From Streptomyces sp. YIM 130001 (GTDB lineage: Bacteria; Actinomycetota; Actinomycetes; Streptomycetales; Streptomycetaceae), in contig NZ_KZ984566.1 in the NCBI RefSeq assembly GCF_003574445.1, positions 120,710-153,136 of the forward strand: a stretch of 32,427 nt of DNA. The letters run 5' to 3'. The notes under the pieces are model-generated. The model had not been told where the DNA came from and made no database searches. It saw nothing but the letters and a program-made list of their open reading frames with translations. Positions within the stretch are counted from its first letter, which is position 1; every line of letters starts with the position of its first letter. Positions 1-6,958 of the stretch are shown piece after piece. The position numbers were made by a program, and so were the translations under genes.

Positions 1-69
1 GTTCGCGGCACGCGCCTGCGGCACGGCGGCCGGCCGTGCCCTATGGCTCGGGGGGATGCGGGTGTCCAT
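1..69 (-). CDS. 5' end of an unidentified gene, truncated by the window edge
   Basis: An ATG at 69 on the minus strand opens a frame that stays open for all 23 codons to the window edge. The peptide begins MDTRIPPSHRARPAAVPQAR. A near-perfect ribosome binding site, AAGGAG (75-80), lies five bases upstream of this ATG. The start is 24 bases downstream of the stop of the DUF5949-like gene on the same strand, so the two are probably co-transcribed. The visible residues are basic and Ala/Pro-rich with no recognisable motif, and I cannot name the product. The call rests on the ribosome binding site, the open frame and the operon-like spacing. Confidence 0.55.
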   Translation of the reverse strand, partial: MDTRIPPSHRARPAAVPQARAAN

Positions 70-93
70 GCGTACTCCTTCGGAACGGCGGTG

Positions 94-594
94 TCAGAAC
101 CGCAGCTTGCGCACCGGAAGCAGGCAATGCGCGGCGTACTCCAGGGTGTTGGCGTCCCCGGCGAACTGCGTGAGGGCTTCCTCGGTGACGGGCCGCCCCG
201 GCACCGCCTCGGTCCAGGCACGGGTGGTCACGACGAAGTACGCATGCCCGCAGGCATCGGCGGCGGCCAGCCACTCGTGCGGAACCGGGCACTGAGCCTT
301 GAGGTGCGGCATGGTGACGACGGCCTGGCCGCCCTCGACGAGCAGCTGCACCGGGAAACTGGGGTGCTGGGTGCCGTCCTGGAAACTGCCCACCGGAATT
401 CCGGCCTTCTCCAGAACCGTCCGGATCGCCAGGGCCGTGCCCTCGCGGCCGTGCGGACCGTCCCCGAGCGAGTACGCCATGAGAAAGGGGGTTTCGGTTT
501 GCGTTCCGGGCGCTTCACCGCTCCACGGAATTACGGACAGCGTGCCCAGATCCGCGGGGTGGAAAGGTCGGTTTTCACTGGAGGTTGAGGTCAC
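94..594 (-). CDS. DUF5949-like family protein
   Basis: A 166-residue soluble protein with no signal peptide or membrane segment. It resembles the small actinobacterial family catalogued as DUF5949 (recognised from memory, so moderate certainty), whose function is not known. Visible features are an N-terminal stretch containing LGTLSVIPWSGE, a central LVEGGQAVVTMPHLKAQCPV and a C-terminal AGDANTLEYAAHCLLPVR. The start is GTG at 594, with no convincing Shine-Dalgarno upstream. A TACGCT hexamer (601-606 on the minus strand) places the expected transcription start at base 594, so the mRNA may be leaderless. The partial gene at the left edge follows 24 bases downstream and probably shares the transcript. 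Confidence 0.75.
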   Translation of the reverse strand: MTSTSSENRPFHPADLGTLSVIPWSGEAPGTQTETPFLMAYSLGDGPHGREGTALAIRTVLEKAGIPVGSFQDGTQHPSFPVQLLVEGGQAVVTMPHLKAQCPVPHEWLAAADACGHAYFVVTTRAWTEAVPGRPVTEEALTQFAGDANTLEYAAHCLLPVRKLRF

Positions 595-600
595 CGGGGA

Positions 601-606
601 AGCGTA
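601..606 (-). promoter_or_regulatory. Possible -10 element for a leaderless DUF5949-like transcript
   Basis: TACGCT on the minus strand fits the TANNNT pattern of Streptomyces housekeeping promoters. Its last base is seven bases before the GTG start, so transcription would begin at the start codon. No good -35 hexamer is visible, so this is tentative. The rest of 595-781 shows nothing else I can support. Confidence 0.3.
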
Positions 607-781
607 GCGACGCGACTGCGCCTTCCGCCTTCCGCGTCACTCGCCCGAGGGACGCGAATCCCCGAACGAGCTCCGTTCACACGGGAGTTCTCCCCGGCGT
701 TCGTTTCCGCGAAGGGGCTTGCCCGGCCGGTACCGACGGGCGATGCGTGGGTCGGTTCGACAGCCGATTCGGCCGGTCGGT

Positions 782-1063
782 TCAGCCGCCGACCGGAAGG
801 CCGCCGAGCAGGCCCTGGTTCTGGCCACCGGCGGAGCCGAGGTCGTCGACCGCGCCCTGTACCGCGTTCGGCAGGGAGCCCGAGCGGTCGGCTTCGAGGA
901 GGGTGGTGTGGACCGGCGGGGTCTCCAGGAGCGTGCTGGTGTCCAGGTTCTCGACGGCGCCGTTCAGGCTGGAGGGGGTGAGGTCGTCGGCGAACGCGGG
1001 GGCGGCGACGCCGGTGAGGGCGAGCGATCCGGCGACGACGGCTGCGGCCTTCAGAGACTTCAT
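782..1063 (-). CDS. Small secreted protein beside the chaplin/rodlin cluster
   Basis: A 93-residue protein with a clear Sec signal peptide: MKSLK, then a hydrophobic core and an APAFA-DD cleavage site near residue 26. The mature part is about 67 residues, hydrophilic, without cysteine, and ends in a Gly/Leu-rich LLGGLPVGG tail. The ATG at 1063 was chosen because it places the signal peptide at the N-terminus; a longer frame from 1108 would prepend 15 Arg-rich residues. Architecture and a GLLP/GGLP-type ending resemble the other small secreted protein at 3517-3801, on the far side of the surface-protein cluster. I do not recognise a named family. By position it is a candidate extra cell-surface or matrix component, which is inference. 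Confidence 0.7.
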   Translation of the reverse strand: MKSLKAAAVVAGSLALTGVAAPAFADDLTPSSLNGAVENLDTSTLLETPPVHTTLLEADRSGSLPNAVQGAVDDLGSAGGQNQGLLGGLPVGG

Positions 1064-1129
1064 GCGGGGATGTCCTCGGTGGTCGGGGGCGGCGCGGCGC
1101 GCGGCCACGTACCCGCCCGGTGGGATGGA

Positions 1130-1160
1130 ACGGCCGCCCCCGAGGAACGGGGACGGCCGT
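1130..1160 (-). terminator. Hairpin downstream of the chaplin gene
   Basis: ACGGCCG (1130-1136) pairs with CGGCCGT (1154-1160). After one mismatch the stem continues as CCCC (1138-1141) with GGGG (1149-1152) around a seven-base loop. It lies 25 bases past the chaplin stop codon. There is no U-tract, as is usual for Streptomyces terminators. Confidence 0.6.
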
Positions 1161-1184
1161 GGAAGAGCTCCGCTGGGCGGAACC

Positions 1185-1424
1185 TCAGTTGTTGACGCAG
1201 GCGTTGCCGAACGCGGGGTTCAGCACGCCGATGACGTCCACGGTGTTGCCACAGGCGTTGACGGGGACGTGGACGGGAACCTGCAGCAGGTTGCCCGAGA
1301 GGACGCCGGGGGAACCGACGGCGGTGCCCTGCGCGCCACTGTCGGCGGAGGCGATGCCCGCGCTGCCCGCCAGTGCGGCGGCAGCAACGGCGGAAAGGGC
1401 GAAGGCCCTCGCGGTACGCGACAT
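1185..1424 (-). CDS. chp: Short chaplin, cysteine-containing hydrophobic surface protein
   Basis: A 79-residue secreted protein with a signal peptide cleaved after IASA (residue 27), leaving a mature chaplin domain of about 52 residues. The diagnostic features are present: GSPGVLSGNLLQVPVHVPVN, then CGN (C58), DVIGVLNPAFGN and C76 near the C-terminus. This is the pattern of the short chaplins of the ChpD/F/G/H type, which form an intramolecular disulfide and assemble into amyloid-like fibrils on aerial hyphae. It lacks the second chaplin domain and LPXTG sorting signal of long chaplins. A good ribosome binding site (AGGAG) precedes the ATG at 1424. In S. coelicolor chpD sits next to rdlA/rdlB, so by position this is probably the chpD counterpart; the letter is an inference. 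Confidence 0.93.
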   Translation of the reverse strand: MSRTARAFALSAVAAAALAGSAGIASADSGAQGTAVGSPGVLSGNLLQVPVHVPVNACGNTVDVIGVLNPAFGNACVNN

Positions 1425-1732
1425 GAGGAAAACTCCTAGGTCGTTCGGTGCGACGCCGAGCGGGTACCCGGCTTGAGGATCAACGGGACACACCGTCGCG
1501 AGTTGCGCCCCCGAACGGGTGACGGCGTTGTCAGTCCGTACGGTCAAGTCCCGAAACGAGTGATGGGAAGGCCTCGGGGGCCGCCCGACGGTGCGGTAAT
1601 TGCTGCCGCCGTACGGGTGGCGGGCCGTGGCCCGGACGATGCGCACCGTCCCGTACGGACGTCGGCCTGAACGCAAGGACTCGGGCCGCCTCGCGTACGA
1701 GACGGCCCGAGCCGGTACTGCTGTGTGGCTGA
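1425..1732. other. Intergenic region: chaplin promoter side and rodlin terminator
   Basis: A 308-bp non-coding stretch between the chaplin start and the stop of the first rodlin. It must contain the chaplin promoter. Chaplin and rodlin genes are known to depend on the developmental sigma factor BldN in S. coelicolor, but I could not identify its -35/-10 with confidence. CCGTACGG-type palindromes occur several times here, yet this word is common in Streptomyces DNA. The rodlin terminator is listed separately. Confidence 0.5.
1680..1711 (-). terminator. Hairpin downstream of the first rodlin
   Basis: CTCGGGCC (1680-1687) pairs with GGCCCGAG (1704-1711). A two-base internal mismatch and a second CTCG/CGAG stem follow, around a four-base loop. 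It begins 22 bases past the rodlin stop codon on the minus strand. Confidence 0.7.
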
Positions 1733-2143
1733 TCAGCCGTTGCCGACGCCGTTCCCGGACAGGACCGGGATGTCGTCGAGGATGTGCGACAGCGGCTCGT
1801 CGCCCTTGGCCTGCGTGGAGTTCTCGGTGCACTGCTGGTTCTGCGGTGCCGACAGGACGGGGATGTCCTGGACGGCGACCGGCACGACACCCACGAGGGA
1901 GCCGACGTTGGCCTTGGCCGGGAGGCCGATGCAGGGCTTGTTCAGCGAGCCCTGGACCAGGCCGAGCTGCGGGCTCATGTCGCCCTGGGTGGCGGAGTTG
2001 CCGTACTCCTGGGTCGAGCCGTTACCGCTGACGGACGTGGTGCCACCGTCGTCGCCGATGGCCAGGGCCTGCGGCGCGGCCGCGGCCGAAACGCCGACCA
2101 CGGAAGCAGCGACGGCTGCTGCGGCCATTGCCTTCTTGAGCAT
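1733..2143 (-). CDS. rdlA: Rodlin (RdlA/RdlB-type)
   Basis: A 136-residue secreted rodlin, a subunit of the paired-rod (rodlet) layer on aerial hyphae and spores. MLKKAM, an Ala-rich core and the cleavage site PQALA-IG (after residue 28) match known rodlins. So do the mature-protein signatures YGNSAT, GDMSPQL, LNKPC (C71), NQQC (C105), ENSTQAK and the closing DIPVLSGNG. The length is typical. It is divergent from the second rodlin across 328 bp, and the adjacent chaplin is on the same strand, matching the S. coelicolor chpD-rdlA-rdlB arrangement as I recall it. The rdlA label comes from this position. The 3' half is almost identical in nucleotides to the second rodlin. Confidence 0.95.
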   Translation of the reverse strand: MLKKAMAAAAVAASVVGVSAAAAPQALAIGDDGGTTSVSGNGSTQEYGNSATQGDMSPQLGLVQGSLNKPCIGLPAKANVGSLVGVVPVAVQDIPVLSAPQNQQCTENSTQAKGDEPLSHILDDIPVLSGNGVGNG

Positions 2144-2471
2144 TTCTTGTTCCTTTTCTGACGGACGCCGGTTACTGCTCCGGTTAGTGCCTCCGGTTAC
2201 TGCTCCCGGAACAACTGTGAGGTGCGGGTTTGGTTGCGGTACTTCACTCGCACGGGCTGCTGAGCGCTCGTCCGCGGTACGCGGATTGACCTTATTCGCG
2301 GATATTCATGGGCGTGCGGAGGTAGCGAATCGGATTATCCCCCCGGGCAGTTCGGGAATTCGCCGGAACAATCGCTCGCGTGACCCTTCAGAGTGAACTC
2401 GTGCAACTACACCTGGCAAAGGGAGTTGGGCAGAGAGCTCCCGGACGGGGGCCACGAGAAGGGAATTGCTC
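2144..2471. promoter_or_regulatory. Divergent rodlin promoter region
   Basis: This 328-bp region separates the two divergent rodlin genes and is visibly richer in A+T than its surroundings, especially 2215-2400. It holds three CCGGTTA(C/G)TGC repeats (2168-2203) close to the minus-strand rodlin. Two CGCGGAT copies lie at about 2280-2305. BldN control is expected from S. coelicolor work but is not demonstrated here; I could not assign exact promoter hexamers. Confidence 0.5.
2168..2203. repeat. Three CCGGTTA(C/G)TGC direct repeats upstream of a rodlin
   Basis: CCGGTTACTGC at 2168-2178, CCGGTTAGTGC at 2180-2190 and CCGGTTACTGC at 2193-2203, with periods of 12 and 13 bp. They lie 25-60 bp upstream of the minus-strand rodlin start, in its 5' untranslated region or promoter. 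They could be regulator-binding repeats or slippage products. Confidence 0.6.
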
Positions 2472-2882
2472 ATGATGAAGAAGGTCATGGCGGCCGCAGC
2501 GGTCGCCGCCTCCGTCGTCGGTGTCTCCGCCGCCGCGGCCCCGCAGGCCCTGGCCATCGGCAACGACGGCGGGACCACGTCCAGCAGCGGCAACAACGCG
2601 GAGCAGGTCTACGGCAACTCCGCCACGTACGGGGACATGAGCCCGCAGATGGCGCTCATCCAGGGCTCGCTGAACAAGCCCTGCATCGGTCTGCCTGCCA
2701 AGGCCAACGTCGGCTCCCTCGTGGGTGTCGTGCCGGTCTCCGTCCAGGACATCCCCGTCCTGTCGGCACCGCAGAACCAGCAGTGCACCGAGAACTCCAC
2801 GCAGGCCAAGGGCGACGAGCCGCTGTCGCACATCCTCAGCGACATCCCGGTCCTGTCCGGGAACGGCACCGCCAACCACTGA
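2472..2882 (+). CDS. rdlB: Rodlin (RdlA/RdlB-type), second copy
   Basis: A 136-residue secreted rodlin. Of two adjacent ATGs, the one at 2472 was chosen: it gives MMKK, aligning with MLKK of the first rodlin and giving identical length, and GAAGGGAA (2458-2465) is six bases upstream. It has a signal peptide ending PQALA-IG, then YGNSAT, GDMSPQ, LNKPC, NQQC, ENSTQAK and a C-terminal DIPVLSGNG. Within 2697-2837 it matches the first rodlin (1778-1918, opposite strand) at all but one base, including synonymous positions. The N-terminal part of the mature protein differs more. It is followed 62 bases later by a third rodlin on the same strand, so the two may share a transcript. Confidence 0.95.
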   Translation: MMKKVMAAAAVAASVVGVSAAAAPQALAIGNDGGTTSSSGNNAEQVYGNSATYGDMSPQMALIQGSLNKPCIGLPAKANVGSLVGVVPVSVQDIPVLSAPQNQQCTENSTQAKGDEPLSHILSDIPVLSGNGTANH

Positions 2883-2944
2883 GTCGAGCGCACCCGGTCG
2901 CCGCCGAACGGCGGTGCGCGGGACGCTCCCTGAAGGGAACACAC

Positions 2945-3352
2945 ATGAAGAAGCTGTGGGCATCCGCCGCAGTCGCCGTCTCCGTCGCCGGCATGTCGGC
3001 GGTCGCCGCACCGCAGGCCCTCGCCATCGGTGACGACGCCGGCACCACGTCGCTCAGCGGCAACGGCGCGAGCCAGGAGTACGGCAACTCCGCCACGACG
3101 GGCGACTTGAGCCCTCAGCTCGGCCTCGTCCAGGGCTCCCTGAACAAGCCGTGCATCGGTCTGCCCGTCAAGGGCAACGCCGGTTCGCTGGTCGGCCTGG
3201 TCCCCGTCTCCGTGCAGGACGTCTCCGTCCTGTCGGCTCCGCAGAACCAGCAGTGCGCCGAGAACTCGACGCAGGCGAAGGGCGACGAGCCCCTCAGCCA
3301 CGTCCTCGACGACATCCCGGTCCTGTCCGGGAACGGTGCCGGCAACGGCTGA
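2945..3352 (+). CDS. Rodlin, third and more divergent copy
   Basis: A 135-residue rodlin beginning MKKLWASA, with a GAAGGGAA-type ribosome binding site just upstream. It has the same architecture: signal peptide ending PQALA-IG, YGNSAT, GDLSPQL, LNKPC, NQQC, ENSTQAK and DIPVLSGNG. Its nucleotide sequence differs from the other two at many synonymous sites, so it is an older duplicate that has not been homogenised. S. coelicolor has two rodlins, so a third is a local expansion. It probably shares a promoter with the second rodlin, given 62 bp of spacing and no intervening terminator that I can see. Confidence 0.94.
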   Translation: MKKLWASAAVAVSVAGMSAVAAPQALAIGDDAGTTSLSGNGASQEYGNSATTGDLSPQLGLVQGSLNKPCIGLPVKGNAGSLVGLVPVSVQDVSVLSAPQNQQCAENSTQAKGDEPLSHVLDDIPVLSGNGAGNG

Positions 3353-3363
3353 CACCGATAGGG

Positions 3364-3379
3364 GGTGCTTCGCAGCACC
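3364..3379 (+). terminator. Small hairpin after the tandem rodlins
   Basis: GGTGCT (3364-3369) pairs with AGCACC (3374-3379) around the stable tetraloop TCGC and is followed by TCTTGG. It begins 12 bases past the third rodlin stop and probably ends the transcript together with the larger hairpin at 3444-3484. Confidence 0.6.
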
Positions 3380-3443
3380 TCTTGGTCCGGCCCCGGGGCG
3401 CCGGGGTCCGGGCCGCCGCTTCCGAGTGGGCGGGAGCGGCACG

Positions 3444-3484
3444 TGAAGGAGGGGCAGTCGGCTCGGCCGACTGCCCCTCCTTCA
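3444..3484. terminator. Strong bidirectional terminator between convergent genes
   Basis: A perfect 19-bp inverted repeat, 3444-3462 with 3466-3484, around a three-base TCG loop. It lies between the rodlins (plus strand) and the convergent small secreted protein (minus strand, stop at 3517), so it can serve both directions. Confidence 0.85.
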
Positions 3485-3516
3485 TGCTTGCGGGCCGGAC
3501 GGGCCCGTGCCCTCGA

Positions 3517-3801
3517 TCAGGCGATCGACGGCAGGAGCCCCGTGACGGGGGCGGCCTGGTCGGTGAGCTGGTGCAGCTCGTTCAGCCGGTTCAGTCCGCC
3601 CAACTGCTGGGACACCGTGGGCAGTTCGGCCCGGTCCTCCTCGGGGATGCCGGCGGCGGCGAGGGAGTCGATGGTGTCGTTGGCGGAGAGTTCGATGCCT
3701 TCCGGGCCGGAGGCCGCGGAGGCGGTCGCGGCGGGCATCGCCAGGGCGGAGGCGCCGGCGGCCAGGGCCACGGCGGCGAGGGCGCGTCGAGTGGAAATCA
3801 T
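3517..3801 (-). CDS. Small secreted protein flanking the rodlin cluster
   Basis: A 94-residue protein with an N-terminal MISTRR, a long Ala-rich hydrophobic core and a probable signal-peptidase site around residues 28-31 (ATASA-AS). The mature region is acidic, lacks cysteine and ends GLLPSIA. I do not recognise a named family. Size, export signal and ending resemble the protein at 782-1063 on the other flank of the chaplin/rodlin block, so they may be distant paralogues. The ribosome binding site is weak. It is convergent with the rodlins and divergent from the NCS2 permease operon. Confidence 0.7.
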   Translation of the reverse strand: MISTRRALAAVALAAGASALAMPAATASAASGPEGIELSANDTIDSLAAAGIPEEDRAELPTVSQQLGGLNRLNELHQLTDQAAPVTGLLPSIA

Positions 3802-3963
3802 GCTCTGCAGAACGCGGTGGACCCCGGTGGAGAAACGGTCCGCGGCGCACGCCCACCCGTTGGGGTGCCCGCGTTCCCGGGACGGGGTCGGACGGCCGGG
3901 GCGGCGACGGTCCCGGCGTGGGGGCGGTGGCGGATCGGATCGGCGGTGAGGGCGGTGACTGCC

Positions 3964-3992
3964 TTGACGGCCGTCCGGGGGCTCCGCATACT
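3964..3992 (+). promoter_or_regulatory. Sigma70-like promoter of the NCS2 permease operon
   Basis: The -35 is TTGACG (3964-3969) and the -10 is CATACT (3987-3992), with the optimal 17-bp spacing. Five of six bases match the ideal at each hexamer. The expected transcription start, near 3999, falls inside the first palindromic operator, so repressor binding would block initiation directly. Confidence 0.75.
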
Positions 3993-3995
3993 GGC

Positions 3996-4026
3996 GGCCA
4001 AATCGATTTGGCCAAATCGATTTGGC
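3996..4026. promoter_or_regulatory. Two overlapping palindromic operators, LacI-family type
   Basis: GGCCAAATCGATTTGGCC (3996-4013) is a perfect 18-bp palindrome. A second copy of its 16-bp core, GCCAAATCGATTTGGC, follows at 4011-4026. Centre-to-centre distance is 14 bp and the sites share bases 4011-4013. A symmetric site with central CpG flanked by A/T (AATCGATT) is the hallmark of LacI-family operators, whose hinge helix inserts a leucine at the CpG. A LacI-family gene lies at the other end of this operon (7683-8726), so it is the obvious candidate repressor. That pairing is an inference. Confidence 0.8.
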
Positions 4027-4088
4027 TCTCCGTCCAGGGCCGGATCACGCCACCGAACCGAGCAAGCCGAAGCGAACGGAGCTCGACC

Positions 4089-5489
4089 GTGTCCCGTCCT
4101 CACCACGTCACCCAGGACAGCGAACCCCGCGGCGACAGCAGCCCGGCCCCGCCACCGCACCCCGTCGACGAGAAGAGGCCGCTCGGGAGGATCCTGCTCT
4201 TCGGCGTGCAGCACGTCCTGGTGATGGCCGCGACCCCGATATCCGCGATCTTCCTGATGAGCGCCACGCTCGGCCTGGACGCGGAGCTCACCGTCGACCT
4301 GTTGTCCGCCGCCTTCGTGCTCTCCGGCGTCGGCTCGCTGATCCAGTCGCTCGGGCTGTGGAAGTTCGGCCCTCGGCTGCCGTTCGTGATGCTGCCGGGC
4401 GGTGCGCCGCTGATCCTGTTCCTGGCGATCGCCGAGCAGCACGGGATGCGTACGGCGAGCGGTGCCGTGGTGATCACGGCGGTGTTCCTCTTCCTCGTCC
4501 TGCCGGTCTTCACGCGGCTCTTGAAGTTCTTCCCGGAGCTCGTGATCGGCACGATGATCGTGATCGTCGGGGTCAATCTGGTGAAGGTGGGTGGGGTACT
4601 CGTCACCGGGCAGCCGGGCGAGCCAGGGTTCGCCGATCGCGGGAACCTGCTGCTCGGGCTGGCCACCATCGGCTTCACGGTCGTCTTCTACCTGCTGTTC
4701 ACCGGCGTCCTGCGGCAGGTGGCGGTGATGCTGGGGCTCCTGGCGGGGGCCGTACTGGCCGCCTGTCTCGGGAAGTTCGACCTCTCCGGGTCGGGCGCGG
4801 GTGGTCCGGTGAGCCTGCCGGAGGTGCTGCCGTTCGGATCGCCGCAGTTCAACCTGGTCGCCGCCGTGCCGCTGCTGCTCTACAGCCTCGCGTCGATGGC
4901 CGAGGCGACCGGCCAGACCGTGATCAACGCGGAGGCCGTCGGCAAGTCGATCGACCGCCGCGTCGCCGTTCCGCGGACCGTGCGCGGCGACGCCCTGACG
5001 TCGCTGATCGGTGGTGCCTTCGGCCTGCCGCTGATGGTGACCAGCGGCGAGAACATCGGGATCGTCCGGGTCACCGGCGTGCGCAGCCGCTACGTGACCG
5101 CGGCGGCCGGCGTGCTCCTGATCGTCATCGGCTTCCTCGCCCCGGTCACCCGCGCCATCGGTGCGATTCCGGCGGCGGTGGTCGGCGGTACCGCGATGGT
5201 GGTGTTCGCCGTGATCACCGTGCTCGGGGTGCAGATGCTCGCCCGCTGCGACCTCTCCGACCACGCCAACACGTTCATCTGCGCCGTGGCGATCGCGCTC
5301 GGTCTGCTGCCGATCCTGATCCCCGGCGTCTACGACAGCTTCCCGTCGAACGCGCGGATCCTGCTCGACAGCGGTGTCGCGATCGGCGCCCTGACCGCCG
5401 TCGTCCTCAACGTCCTCTTCCACCACGTCCGGCCGGCGGTGGCCGCCCGCTTCGCGGCGGGCGGGACCAGGCACCGGGACGGCGACTGA
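4089..5489 (+). CDS. NCS2-family nucleobase permease (uracil/xanthine type)
   Basis: A 466-residue membrane protein of the nucleobase/cation symporter-2 family, with many hydrophobic segments from residue 35 onward. Two family signatures are clear: AEATGQT with E272, and SGENIG with E321 followed by VTGVRSRYV. These align with the two substrate-contacting glutamates of the uracil transporter UraA; xanthine carriers usually have Gln at the second site, so a uracil-like or modified base is more likely than xanthine (inference). The start is GTG at 4089, with GGAG seven bases upstream; in-frame extension to 3918 would run through the promoter and operators. It is the first gene of an operon with an amidohydrolase and a TSUP transporter, so it probably imports their substrate. 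Confidence 0.9.
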   Translation: MSRPHHVTQDSEPRGDSSPAPPPHPVDEKRPLGRILLFGVQHVLVMAATPISAIFLMSATLGLDAELTVDLLSAAFVLSGVGSLIQSLGLWKFGPRLPFVMLPGGAPLILFLAIAEQHGMRTASGAVVITAVFLFLVLPVFTRLLKFFPELVIGTMIVIVGVNLVKVGGVLVTGQPGEPGFADRGNLLLGLATIGFTVVFYLLFTGVLRQVAVMLGLLAGAVLAACLGKFDLSGSGAGGPVSLPEVLPFGSPQFNLVAAVPLLLYSLASMAEATGQTVINAEAVGKSIDRRVAVPRTVRGDALTSLIGGAFGLPLMVTSGENIGIVRVTGVRSRYVTAAAGVLLIVIGFLAPVTRAIGAIPAAVVGGTAMVVFAVITVLGVQMLARCDLSDHANTFICAVAIALGLLPILIPGVYDSFPSNARILLDSGVAIGALTAVVLNVLFHHVRPAVAARFAAGGTRHRDGD

Positions 5490-5545
5490 CGGGCCGGCGC
5501 GACGACCGAACACGCACAGCGCACCATGAACCAGGAAAGCGATCA

Positions 5546-6958
5546 ATGACGAAACTTCCCACCGAACTCCGTTCCACTGAAGGCCCGTTGTTTCTGTCTC
5601 CAGGTCAACTCCTGTTGCCGGACGGCCTGGTGACGGGATACGCGGTCGTGGTCGACGGCGGCAAGTTCCGCTCCGTGGGACCCGTGGACGCGATACGCCG
5701 GGACCATCCGGAGCTCACCCCCGTCGCGTTGCCGGGACATCTGCTGATGCCGGGGTTCGTCGACGCCCACCACCACCTCACGCAGAGCTTCGGCGCCGCG
5801 CTCGCCTTCGGGGAGCCGTCGGAGATCTTCCGCCGGGTGTGGGTGCCGCTCGAAGGCGCTCTGGACGCCGAATCGGCCTATGTGTCCGCGCAGTTGGCGG
5901 TTCTGGAATCGTTGCGCGGCGGATTCACCACCGTGGCCGACGCGGGCACCAGGGCCGATGTCGACGTGGACGTACTGGCTTGTGCCGCCCGGGACGCCGG
6001 CATCCGCTGCGTACTGGGACTGATCTGCAACGACGCCGACCCGGGTGGCGCCGAGGACCGTACCGCCGACGAGGTGCTGCGCGCCGCCGAGAAGCACCTG
6101 TCGCGGTACGCCGGCGATCCGCTGGTGCACCCCACCCTCGCCGTCTCCATCCCGGAGGCCGCCACCGAAGCCACTCTGGCCGCGACGGCCCGCCTCGCCG
6201 CGGAGTCCGGCACCGTGGTGCAGATGCATGTGAACGAGCACCTGGCGGCGGTCGAGCGTTCCCTCGTACGGCACGGGAGGCGCCCGCTGGAACAGCTCGC
6301 CCGGGTCGGCGCGCTCGGGCCCCAACTCCTCGCCGCCCACACCACATTGCTCACCCCGGCCGAGCTGACCCTGCTCGCCGACACCGGTACGGCCATCAGC
6401 TACAACCCGGTGGCGAGCGCCTGGAAGGGCAACGCCGTCGCCCCCGCCGCCGCGATGGCCGAACGCGGCATCCGCTTCGGGCTCGGCACCGACGGCACCC
6501 GGGGCGACGGCTTCCGCCTCGCCGAGGCCGCCGAGTTCGCCCAGCGGCTCGCGCACGGCAACGCCGTCGGCGACTCTTCCTGCGGCGCCGGCTGGACCTG
6601 GCTCGACCACGCCGCACGCGGCGGCGCCGACGTCACCGGGCTCGGCGCGGTCACCGGCCGGATCGCCCCCGGCCTTGCGGCCGACTTCCTGCTCGTCGAC
6701 GTCGACACCCCCGAGCTCGCCCTCTCCTGGGACCTGCCCTGGGAGCTGGTGCGCCGCGGCAACCGGGACCAGATCGACGCGGTCTACGTCGCCGGCCGGC
6801 CGCGGATGTGGCACGGCACACCCACGGGCTTCGACGCCGACGCCCTGGTGCGGCGGGCGGTCGAGCTGTCCAGGGAAGTGGTCGGGCGCGCCCCCGTCGT
6901 CGTCACGCATCCCCCGTCCTCGGTGGCCGCGGCCCGCGGCCGGAGCGTGGCCCGGTGA
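5546..6958 (+). CDS. ATZ/TRZ-type amidohydrolase (nucleobase or triazine deaminase-like)
   Basis: A 470-residue cytosolic metal-dependent hydrolase of the amidohydrolase superfamily. The N-terminal composite beta domain leads into PGFVDAHHH, the metal-binding HxH (H75, H77). HVNEH follows, giving metal ligand H228 and catalytic E231, then H265 in AAHTT and D316 in LGTDG. All catalytic positions of the guanine/cytosine/8-oxoguanine deaminase group are intact. VDAHHHLTQ is reminiscent of 8-oxoguanine deaminases, but the exact substrate cannot be read from sequence. The ATG at 5546 has AGGAAAG upstream. It follows the permease by 56 bp and overlaps the next gene by four bases, so transported base is probably deaminated by this enzyme. 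Confidence 0.88.
   Translation: MTKLPTELRSTEGPLFLSPGQLLLPDGLVTGYAVVVDGGKFRSVGPVDAIRRDHPELTPVALPGHLLMPGFVDAHHHLTQSFGAALAFGEPSEIFRRVWVPLEGALDAESAYVSAQLAVLESLRGGFTTVADAGTRADVDVDVLACAARDAGIRCVLGLICNDADPGGAEDRTADEVLRAAEKHLSRYAGDPLVHPTLAVSIPEAATEATLAATARLAAESGTVVQMHVNEHLAAVERSLVRHGRRPLEQLARVGALGPQLLAAHTTLLTPAELTLLADTGTAISYNPVASAWKGNAVAPAAAMAERGIRFGLGTDGTRGDGFRLAEAAEFAQRLAHGNAVGDSSCGAGWTWLDHAARGGADVTGLGAVTGRIAPGLAADFLLVDVDTPELALSWDLPWELVRRGNRDQIDAVYVAGRPRMWHGTPTGFDADALVRRAVELSREVVGRAPVVVTHPPSSVAAARGRSVAR

Noticed and set aside
20..40. GGCACGGC/GCCGTGCC hairpin at the left edge
   Set aside because: It falls inside the partial open frame with a strong ribosome binding site, so I do not call it a terminator.
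1530..1665. Repeated CCGTACGG palindromes near the chaplin
   Set aside because: This word and GTACG are common throughout Streptomyces DNA, and the spacing here is irregular.
3918..4088. Upstream extension of the NCS2 permease
   Set aside because: The extension reads through the promoter and both operators. The GTG at 4089 has a proper ribosome binding site.
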